Part shown: positions 15,078-20,899 of the stretch, piece by piece | Layout: each line of letters starts with the position of its first letter | How positions within the stretch are numbered: the stretch's first letter is position 1 | Assembly (NCBI RefSeq): GCF_049514155.1 | Contig: NZ_JBEKVH010000056.1 | Location: 1-21,849 of the forward strand | Length of the DNA: 21,849 nucleotides | DNA from: Roseiarcus sp049514155 | GTDB taxonomy: Bacteria; Pseudomonadota; Alphaproteobacteria; Rhizobiales; Beijerinckiaceae | Direction of reading: 5' to 3' | Made by a program: the position numbers and the translations under genes | The notes under the pieces: model-generated | What the model was told of the DNA's origin: nothing | Database searches by the model: none | The model's input: the letters and a program-made list of their open reading frames with translations, nothing else

Positions 15078-15716
15078 TCACCACTGCAGCCATTTGCGTC
15101 CGGCGAGGGCGCCGGCGGCGACGACGATCAGCGTCGCCAGCGGATACCAGCTGGCGACGAACAGCGGCGAATCGTCGGTGCAATTGGTGGCGTAGATCGT
15201 CGCCGCGGCGCCGGCCGCCGCCGCGCCGGCGAGGGCGCCGGTCAGCGCCGGATGGCTCGGCGCGCCCGCCCGCATCGCGACGATCAGCGCGGCGAGCGGC
15301 GGGATCGACATCAGCGGGATCAGCGTCAGGCAGTGCAGGGCGTTGGTTCCGACCAGGCGCGTCATCCACAATTCGGACGGCGTCACGACGAGCTCGACGA
15401 TCACCGCGCCGCCGAGCAGGACGAACGGGGCGACCAGCGCCGCCACCAGCGCGCCCGGCCGCGCCTCGGGCCTGAGCAGCCGGATCGCCAGCAAGGCGCT
15501 CGGCAGCAGCAGCGCCAGCGTGTCGACGAACTTGAGATCGAAGCGCATGGTGTGCGCGGCGGCGTCAAAATCGTGCCGCGGCCCGAGCGCCGTCATGAAC
15601 AGCGCGGCGCTGATCGCCGCGCCGAGAACGAGCGCCAGCGCGACGCGGCGGCCGAGCCGGAGCGGGGGCGGCGGCGGTTCGGCGGCGAGCGCGGCGATGA
15701 GGTCGGCGGTCTTCAT
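15078..15716 (-). CDS. nrsF: NrsF-family (DUF1109) membrane anti-sigma factor
   Basis: A 212-residue inner-membrane protein with a short cytosolic N-terminus (MKTADLIAALAAEPPPPP) and about six hydrophobic segments (roughly 25-44, 62-82, 88-110, 121-148, 157-176 and 188-205). This is the DUF1109/NrsF layout. In Caulobacter NrsF holds SigF inactive until chromate, cadmium or oxidative stress, and two cysteines (as I recall, C131 and C181) are needed for the response. The counterparts here are C129 (NALHCLTLIPL) and C179 (YATNCTDDSP). The start overlaps the sigma factor stop as ATGA (15713-15716), so the two are translationally coupled. This is the usual arrangement for a sigma/anti-sigma pair. 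Confidence 0.88.
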   Translation of the reverse strand: MKTADLIAALAAEPPPPPLRLGRRVALALVLGAAISAALFMTALGPRHDFDAAAHTMRFDLKFVDTLALLLPSALLAIRLLRPEARPGALVAALVAPFVLLGGAVIVELVVTPSELWMTRLVGTNALHCLTLIPLMSIPPLAALIVAMRAGAPSHPALTGALAGAAAAGAAATIYATNCTDDSPLFVASWYPLATLIVVAAGALAGRKWLQW

Positions 15717-16282
15717 TGGGTCGCGCTCCGCCAGGCGATCGCCAGCGCCTTCAGCGCGCGGTGCAGCGCCACCCGCACCGCCACTTCGCTCATCGACAGG
15801 CGCGTCGCGGTCGCGGCGATCGACTGGCCTTCGAGCGAGATCGCGGTGACGATGTCGCGCTGGCGCGGCGCGAGCTTCAGCATCACCCGCTCGATGTCGC
15901 TGCGCATGTGCGGGTCGGGGTTCTCCGGCGCGGCGAGCACCGCCTCGAAATCCTCGATCGGCTCGGCGCGACGCACGCCGCGTCGCCGCATCGCGTCGAT
16001 GATCTTGTGGCGGGCGATGGCGTTGACCCACGGCGCGAGCCTGGGCCCGCCGTCCCAGGTGCCCCGCTTCAGGTGGATCGCCAACAGAGTTTCCTGCACG
16101 ACATCCTCGATATCCGCGTCGCCGACCCTGGCGCGGGCGAAGGCGCCGCGCGCCATCGCCCTGACCGATCGGCCAATCTCCTCGAGCAGCCGCCGATAGG
16201 CCGCCTCGTCGCCCGCCAGGGCGGCGCGCATGGCCGGCGCCCACTTGTCGTCGCCGGGACCCGCTGCGGGTGTCTCGCTCAT
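15713..16282 (-). CDS. sigF: ECF RNA polymerase sigma factor, SigF type
   Basis: A 189-residue ECF sigma factor. Region 2 covers about 25-100, with the core-binding segment DIEDVVQETLLAIH (57-70) and the -10 recognition helix LAPWVNAIARHKIIDAMRRR. Region 4 covers about 130-182, with LAPRQRDIVTAISLEGQSIAATATRLSMSEVAVRVALHRALKAL as helix-turn-helix. The coupling to a DUF1109 anti-sigma gene and the divergent DUF692/DUF2063/DoxX operon match the Caulobacter SigF locus. A GTAACA-N16-CGAA element lies directly upstream, so it probably drives its own expression. The -10 is only six bases ahead of the ATG at 16282, so the transcript would be leaderless or the true start is slightly further downstream. 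Confidence 0.87.
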   Translation of the reverse strand: MSETPAAGPGDDKWAPAMRAALAGDEAAYRRLLEEIGRSVRAMARGAFARARVGDADIEDVVQETLLAIHLKRGTWDGGPRLAPWVNAIARHKIIDAMRRRGVRRAEPIEDFEAVLAAPENPDPHMRSDIERVMLKLAPRQRDIVTAISLEGQSIAATATRLSMSEVAVRVALHRALKALAIAWRSATQ

Positions 16283-16288
16283 GCCTGC

Positions 16289-16314
16289 TTCGTTCCGTCG
16301 CCGCGGTTTGTTAC
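16289..16314 (-). promoter_or_regulatory. Predicted SigF-type promoter for sigF-nrsF
   Basis: On the minus strand GTAACA (16314-16309) is followed by exactly 16 bases and then CGAA (16292-16289). This fits the GTAAC(C)-N16-CGAA consensus reported for Caulobacter SigF, as I recall it. The same element, same spacing, faces the other way at 16369-16394. It predicts positive autoregulation of the sigma factor. Confidence 0.75.
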
Positions 16315-16368
16315 GCCGCCGGCGGACCCTTTTGTCGCGCTCCGGGCGCGCCGGACCGCCCGCGCCGT

Positions 16369-16394
16369 GTAACACGCGGCGGCCGCGCCGCGAA
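16369..16394 (+). promoter_or_regulatory. Predicted SigF-type promoter for the DUF692-DUF2063-DoxX operon
   Basis: GTAACA (16369-16374), exactly 16 bases, then CGAA (16391-16394). Transcription would begin near 16400, leaving a leader of about 25 bases that contains GGAGG close ahead of ATG 16425. The position excludes the longer upstream reading of the DUF692 frame. It matches the divergent element at 16289-16314 in both boxes and spacing. Confidence 0.78.
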
Positions 16395-16424
16395 GACGCC
16401 GTTGACGGTTCAGCGGAGGTCGCC

Positions 16425-17318
16425 ATGACAGGCCTGAAACTCGCCTCGACGCGCGGCGCCGGCCCCTTGCCGGGCCGCGCCGGCGTCGGCTTCAAGCCCG
16501 AGCATTTCGAGGCGATCCTCGCCGGGCCGCGCGAGGTCGGCTTCTTCGAAGTCCACGCCGAGACCTACATGGGCGACGGCGGCCCGCCGCATCGCCGACT
16601 GGAGGCGATCCGCGCCCGCTATCCGCTGTCGCTGCATGGGGTCGGGCTGTCGATCGGGTCCCCGAGGCCGCTCGACCGCGACCACCTCGCGCGGCTCGAG
16701 GGCCTGATCGGCCGCTATGAGCCGGCGCAGTTCTCCGAACACCTCGCCTGGTCGAGCCACGACGAGGGCTTCCTCGCCGACCTGCTGCCGTTGCCCTACG
16801 ACGACGAGACGCTGGCCATCGTCAGCCGCCACATCGACCAGACCCAAGAGGCGCTCGGCTTGCGGATGCTGCTCGAGAACCCCTCGACCTACGTGCAGTT
16901 TTCCGACAGCGCGATCGCCGAGACCGAATTCCTCGCCGAGGTCGCGCGCCGCACCGGCTGCGGCCTGCTGCTCGACGTCAACAACGTCTACGTCAGCGCG
17001 ACCAACCACGGCTTCGATCCCTTCGCCTATCTCGCCGCCTTCCCGCTTCGCCATGTCGGCGAAATCCATCTCGCCGGCTATGCCGACGCGACCGACGACC
17101 AAGGCGCGCCGTTGCTGATCGACGCCCACAATTCGCCGGTGCGGGCGGCGGTGTGGGCGCTCTACCAGGAGACGATCGGCCGATTGGGCCCGACGCCGAC
17201 GCTGATCGAATGGGACAACGACGTTCCGCAATGGCCGGTGCTTGCCGCCGAGGCGCGCCGCGCCGATGCGGCGATGGCGCGCAGCGCCAACGCCAAGGGG
17301 TTGCGCCATGCCGTTTGA
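16425..17318 (+). CDS. DUF692 multinuclear non-heme iron enzyme (MNIO; BufB/MbnB/GigA-like)
   Basis: A 297-residue TIM-barrel enzyme of the DUF692 family, whose members (MbnB, TglH, BufB) use two or three iron ions to modify Cys residues of ribosomal peptides. Candidate metal ligands at family positions are H44 (FFEVHAETYM), H71 (LSLHGVGLS), E105 (SEHLAW), E151 (LLENPSTY), D184 (LLDVNNVYV), H195, H215 (GEIHLAGY), H235 (DAHNSPV) and E262 (LIEWDND). All look intact, so the enzyme should be active. ATG 16425 is set by GGAGG just upstream and the SigF-type promoter. Its stop overlaps the DUF2063 start by 11 bases. The usual small Cys-rich precursor gene is absent upstream. Confidence 0.9.
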   Translation: MTGLKLASTRGAGPLPGRAGVGFKPEHFEAILAGPREVGFFEVHAETYMGDGGPPHRRLEAIRARYPLSLHGVGLSIGSPRPLDRDHLARLEGLIGRYEPAQFSEHLAWSSHDEGFLADLLPLPYDDETLAIVSRHIDQTQEALGLRMLLENPSTYVQFSDSAIAETEFLAEVARRTGCGLLLDVNNVYVSATNHGFDPFAYLAAFPLRHVGEIHLAGYADATDDQGAPLLIDAHNSPVRAAVWALYQETIGRLGPTPTLIEWDNDVPQWPVLAAEARRADAAMARSANAKGLRHAV

Positions 17319-18069
17319 GGCGACGATCGCCAGCTTCGCGCGCGCGCTGGTCGACCCATCGCGACCCGCCCCCGCGGCGACGCAACGGCGCGACGGAAGG
17401 CCGGTCGAGCGCCGCTTCGCCGTCTACCGCAACAATGTCGCGGTGGCGCTGATCGGCGCGCTGGAGGCGCGTTATCCGGTCGTCCGGCGCCTGGTCGGCG
17501 ACGATTTCTTCCGCGGCATGGCCGGCGCCTATGTCGCGGCGCAAAAGCCGCGCTCGCCGACGCTGATCCATTACGGCGACGGCTTCCCCGGCTTCGTCGC
17601 CGGCTTTCCGCCCGCCGGCGCGGTTCCCTTCCTCGCCGACGTGGCGCGGCTCGAGAACGCCTGGGTCGAGGCCTATCATTCCGCTGAAGCCGGCGCGCTC
17701 GGCCTCGACGCGCTGGCGGCGATCGCGCCTGACGGGTTTGAGTCCTTGCGCTTCCGGCCGCATCCGGCGGCGCGGCTGCTCAGCTTCGCCCACCCCGCCG
17801 CCTCGATCTGGGCCGCTTCGCAATGCGAGAGCGAGCCGCGCCCGCCCGAGACCTGGTCGGCCGAGGCGGCGCTGGTCACGCGGCCCGACGCCGACGTGTT
17901 CGTGCGCGTCCTGCCGCCGGGCGGCTTCGCCTTCGCCGCGGCGCTGTTTTCCGGCGCGAGCCTCGGCGAAGCCGCGGCGCTCGGCGGTGAGGGCTTCGAC
18001 CCCGGCGCCCATCTCGTCGGCCTCGTCGAGGCCGGCGCGTTCCAGTCCCCGATCTCAAAGGAGCCCTGA
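17308..18069 (+). CDS. DUF2063 partner protein of the MNIO enzyme (BufC/GigB-like)
   Basis: A 253-residue protein with the DUF2063 domain in its N-terminal half: RRFAVYRNNVAVALIGALEARYPVVRRLVGDDFFRGMAGAYV (35-76), then PTLIHYGDGFPGFVAGF and LADVARLENAWVEAYHSAEA (109-128). This fold is related to MbnC, which forms a complex with the iron enzyme MbnB and helps present the peptide substrate. The C-terminal half is less conserved. The gene begins inside the end of the DUF692 gene (11-base overlap), consistent with a stoichiometric heterodimer. No membrane segment or signal peptide is evident, so it should act in the cytosol with its partner. Confidence 0.88.
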   Translation: MPFEATIASFARALVDPSRPAPAATQRRDGRPVERRFAVYRNNVAVALIGALEARYPVVRRLVGDDFFRGMAGAYVAAQKPRSPTLIHYGDGFPGFVAGFPPAGAVPFLADVARLENAWVEAYHSAEAGALGLDALAAIAPDGFESLRFRPHPAARLLSFAHPAASIWAASQCESEPRPPETWSAEAALVTRPDADVFVRVLPPGGFAFAAALFSGASLGEAAALGGEGFDPGAHLVGLVEAGAFQSPISKEP

Positions 18070-18074
18070 CGATC

Positions 18075-18572
18075 ATGACCGCTGACGCCCCCTCGGCGCC
18101 GCTGATGCGCGCCAACCCGATCGCTCGCTTGACCGAGGCCTTGTTCGGCTGGCTGCCGATGTCGCTCGCCATGCTGGCGTTGCGCTTCGCCCTCGCCGTG
18201 CCGTTCTGGAAGTCGGGCATGACGAAATGGGACGGCTTTCTCACGCTCTCCTTCGGCGCGCAGCAATTGTTCGTCGACGAGTTCAAGCTGCATCTGTTCG
18301 GCGGCGAATATGCCTTTCCGTTCCCCGAGACGATGGCGACGCTGTCGGCGCTCGGCGAGACCATCCTGCCGGTGCTGCTCGTCTTCGGGTTCGCGACCCG
18401 CTACGCGGCGCTCGGCATCCTGGCGATGACGGCGATCATCCAGCTCACCGTGCCCGACGGCTGGGCCAATTTCCATCTGCCGTGGGCGGCGATGGCGCTG
18501 TCGATCATGACCTTCGGTCCGGGCCGGATCGCGCTCGATCGCGTCCTCGGGCTGGAGCGCGGCCGCGGCTAA
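18075..18572 (+). CDS. DoxX-family membrane protein (GigT/BufD-like)
   Basis: A 165-residue inner-membrane protein with about four hydrophobic segments (roughly 28-47, 84-106, 111-128 and 135-150). DoxX-like features are the RFALAVPFWKSGMTKWDGF stretch after the first helix and the ALGETILPVLLVFGFATRYAALG core. AAAGGAG near 18057-18063 precedes ATG 18075 with slightly long spacing, and the gene starts five bases after the DUF2063 stop. In gold- or copper-responsive operons of Cupriavidus and Caulobacter a DoxX protein is the last gene after DUF692 and DUF2063, possibly linking them to respiratory electron supply. Its stop codon overlaps the stop of the convergent membrane-protein gene by three bases. 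Confidence 0.87.
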   Translation: MTADAPSAPLMRANPIARLTEALFGWLPMSLAMLALRFALAVPFWKSGMTKWDGFLTLSFGAQQLFVDEFKLHLFGGEYAFPFPETMATLSALGETILPVLLVFGFATRYAALGILAMTAIIQLTVPDGWANFHLPWAAMALSIMTFGPGRIALDRVLGLERGRG

Positions 18573-20659
18573 GGCGCGATCGCGCCGCGTAAGCCCGCGC
18601 CGCGCGCGCGCGCCGCGCGCCAACGTCCGGCGAGCGCCGCCATGTCGGCGTCCTCGAGCGGCGACGTCTGCTCGAACGCCAAAGCTTCGACGCCGTTGTC
18701 GAGATGGAAGACCTCGCCCGCGCGCCGGTAATGGGCGCCGATCCCAACGCCTTCGAGCATCTCCTGCGCGGGGACGACGACGGTCTGCTGATCGTCGGGA
18801 TCGAGATGGGTCTGCACCGGTTCGCCGACCAGCATGATCGCGCAGGCCTCGAGCGCGGGATTGGGCGGGCCGTCGACCGTGTCGACGTCCGACATCGTCA
18901 CGCTCGGCCGCTCGCGCGCGTCGGCGTAGAAGGGCGAGCGCACCGGTTCGAGCTGCCACAACTCTTCGATCAATTGGCCGCTGAACGCATAGCTCGAGCC
19001 GAGTCCGCAGACGCGATGGTCCGGCCGCGCCCGCGCCTCGACCCAGGCTTTCAGCCGCGCGAGTTCGGCGAGATCGGCGCGCGGGGGATGCGGACGTCCC
19101 GCGGTCGGGGCGAAACCCGCCGGCGCCCAGGCGGCGAGCGGCGTCAGCGTCACGGCGGCGAGCGCCGCGACCGCTGCGAGCGCGGCGACGCGGCGGCGCG
19201 CGAAGAGCAGCAGCAGCGGCGCGCCGACAAGCGCGGTCAGCGCCGGGGCGACGAGATAGAGGTGGTGGACATAGGGCGTCTGGACTCGCAGGAACGCCGC
19301 CGCGGCGACCGCCGCCGCGCCGATCGTCAGGCGCAGCAGGCGGCGGTCGGTCGAGCGCGCGAACAGCAGCGCGGCGCCGAGGACCGCCGCCGACGGGACG
19401 GCCCAGCCGCACCAGTCGAGCAGTTCGGCGGCAAAGATCGCGTTCGGCTTGCGATAGGAGGCGTACATCGCCGCGTAGTCGTGCGCGGCGGGATCGGGCA
19501 GCCAGGCGACGATCGCCGGGCTCAAATAGGCCAGCATCGACAACAGGCCAAGCGAAGCGGCCATGATCGCTTCGCGCCAGCGGAACGCGCGACCGCCGCG
19601 AAGCGCCTCCGCGCCGACCTCCGCCGCCAGCGTCGCCGTGACGCCGAGCGCGGCGAAAGCATACCAGCGGCGGAACAGAACCATGGCGAAGACGCCGAGC
19701 GCCAGCGCCAGCGCGACGCGGCGCACGAGGCGGCCGACGCGCGCGTCGTGGCCGGGCGGCAAGGCGAGCAATCGCAGTAGCTTGTCGCTGAGCCGCAGCG
19801 CCGCGACATAGAAGATCAACCCGCCGATATCGGGCATGCCGCGCGCCAGGACGGCAATTCCGGTCGGGAAAGCGGCGAAGGCGACGGCGGCGGCGAGCGC
19901 CAGAACCGCAATCGGCGCAGCGTTGCGCGGCAGGCCGGCGCGGCGGGCGAGGTCGCGCGCCAGCGCCGCGAGCGCGACGAGCGCCGGCGCGCCGTAGAGG
20001 ACGACGAGCGGCGCTTCATAGGCGAAGCGCGACAGCGGCGCGGTCGCCGCCATGGCGAGGCCGGGGGCGAGCGCCGGCGCCCAGGAGTAATCGTCCTGGA
20101 TCGAGGCGAGGAATGCGCTGATCAGCTCCGGCCAGCGGCCGGCCTGCGCCAGCGACGCGACAGCGACCGAAAGCTCGCGATAGCGGACGAAATCGGCGAT
20201 CATCAGGTCGCGCGAGGCGACGACATAGATCAGCGCATAGGCGGCGATCGCCGCGGCCGCCGCGACGACGGTCGCGATCGCGGCCGGATTCGGCGAGCGG
20301 CGGGCCATCGCTCGCGTGAGCCAAACGGCGACGCCGCCGGCGAGGGCGAGCGCAAGCAGGCCGCAAGCCGGTTCGAGCGCGTTCCCGTCGGCTGGCGCGA
20401 GCGCGGCGGCGAGCGAGGCGAGGCAGAGGGCGGCGGCGACGGCCGCCGAACGCTCCGCCGCCACAGTCGCGGCGAGGCCGGCTGCGGCGATCGTTGCGAG
20501 CGCGCCGAGCGCGGCGACGGCGATTGGCGCGGCCTGCGGCGCCAGGCGGCGCGCCAGCAGCGCCACGGCAAGGCCGAACGCGAAGCTCGCCGCCAGCGCC
20601 AGAATGCGGCGCGGCGCGGTCGCGGAAGCGCCGGATGCAGCGAAATCGGGGGCGAACAT
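18569..20659 (-). CDS. Large polytopic membrane protein, possibly GT-C type glycosyltransferase
   Basis: A 696-residue protein with about 12 or more hydrophobic segments over residues 18-525 and a soluble C-terminal domain of about 170 residues. A polar loop after the helix ending near 148 carries charged residues D151, D156, R159, R161 and E162, then a second acidic cluster QDDYSW at 188-193. This arrangement (acidic loop early, many helices, soluble tail) recalls GT-C enzymes that use lipid-linked sugars. I cannot identify a family with confidence, so the function is a guess. Composition is extremely Ala-rich. The start ATG 20659 has AGGA only two bases ahead. No partner gene is adjacent; it converges on the DoxX gene and diverges from the BTAD regulator. 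Confidence 0.72.
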   Translation of the reverse strand: MFAPDFAASGASATAPRRILALAASFAFGLAVALLARRLAPQAAPIAVAALGALATIAAAGLAATVAAERSAAVAAALCLASLAAALAPADGNALEPACGLLALALAGGVAVWLTRAMARRSPNPAAIATVVAAAAAIAAYALIYVVASRDLMIADFVRYRELSVAVASLAQAGRWPELISAFLASIQDDYSWAPALAPGLAMAATAPLSRFAYEAPLVVLYGAPALVALAALARDLARRAGLPRNAAPIAVLALAAAVAFAAFPTGIAVLARGMPDIGGLIFYVAALRLSDKLLRLLALPPGHDARVGRLVRRVALALALGVFAMVLFRRWYAFAALGVTATLAAEVGAEALRGGRAFRWREAIMAASLGLLSMLAYLSPAIVAWLPDPAAHDYAAMYASYRKPNAIFAAELLDWCGWAVPSAAVLGAALLFARSTDRRLLRLTIGAAAVAAAAFLRVQTPYVHHLYLVAPALTALVGAPLLLLFARRRVAALAAVAALAAVTLTPLAAWAPAGFAPTAGRPHPPRADLAELARLKAWVEARARPDHRVCGLGSSYAFSGQLIEELWQLEPVRSPFYADARERPSVTMSDVDTVDGPPNPALEACAIMLVGEPVQTHLDPDDQQTVVVPAQEMLEGVGIGAHYRRAGEVFHLDNGVEALAFEQTSPLEDADMAALAGRWRAARARGAGLRGAIAP

Positions 20660-20783
20660 GGTCCTGGAGCTTGCGAGAAAAGGGGTTAATGCTTTGCCGG
20701 CGGCGACCCTGCGGGCTCACGCAGCGATTTTCGCAAGCGGCTGGGGGTGATCCTGCGACAGGCCCCGGGGCTCTCTTAGGGCA

Positions 20784-20797
20784 TCACATTGATGTGA
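20784..20797. promoter_or_regulatory. Perfect inverted repeat, candidate operator
   Basis: TCACAT, tg, ATGTGA: six-base arms with a two-base centre and no mismatch. It uses the half-site TGTGA/TCACA of CRP/FNR-type regulators, but with arms in the opposite order and much closer than the CRP site (TGTGA-N6-TCACA), so a different regulator is likely. It lies about 100 bases ahead of the BTAD activator start. Confidence 0.5.
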
Positions 20798-20801
20798 AAT
20801 A

Positions 20802-20820
20802 CGTTACAAATGGCGTTACA
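20802..20820. promoter_or_regulatory. Direct heptamer repeat CGTTACA, 12-base period
   Basis: CGTTACA occurs at 20802-20808 and again at 20814-20820, an offset of 12 bases or just over one helical turn. SARP-type activators typically bind tandem heptamers about one turn apart, and the next gene encodes a SARP-like protein, so this may be an autoregulatory site. Two copies could also arise by chance. Confidence 0.4.
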
Positions 20821-20899
20821 GAATCGCAGGACCGTCGCAGTAGAGTTGTTGGTCCGCTTGGTTTTGTTATGACTTCATTGCGAAGGAATTGACCGTTGA

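Larger units (their letters stand above)
20660..20899. promoter_or_regulatory. Divergent regulatory region, relatively AT-rich
   Basis: This 240-base gap separates the membrane protein (-) from the BTAD activator (+). Its right half (20780-20890) is clearly less GC-rich than the rest of the window, as expected for a promoter. It contains a perfect dyad at 20784-20797, a direct heptamer repeat at 20802-20820 and a short GGACC/GGTCC inverted pair (20829-20833, 20851-20855). No convincing -35/-10 pair could be fixed. Confidence 0.6.

Noticed and set aside
16281..16424. A longer DUF692 start at ATG 16281, or a small precursor peptide in this gap
   Set aside because: The extension is Arg-rich, runs through the predicted promoter and lacks family similarity. 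The gap gives no signal-peptide, Cys-rich frame of useful length on either strand.
17676..19412. A 578-codon minus-strand frame over DUF2063, DoxX and the membrane protein gene
   Set aside because: Shadow of three supported genes in other frames; Arg-rich with no motifs.
20784..20797. CRP binding site
   Set aside because: The half-sites are in the reverse order and too close for the TGTGA-N6-TCACA consensus.
20782..20820. GTAACG boxes on the minus strand as further SigF promoters
   Set aside because: Neither copy has CGAA 16 bases downstream; the -10 positions read TCAC and GATG.
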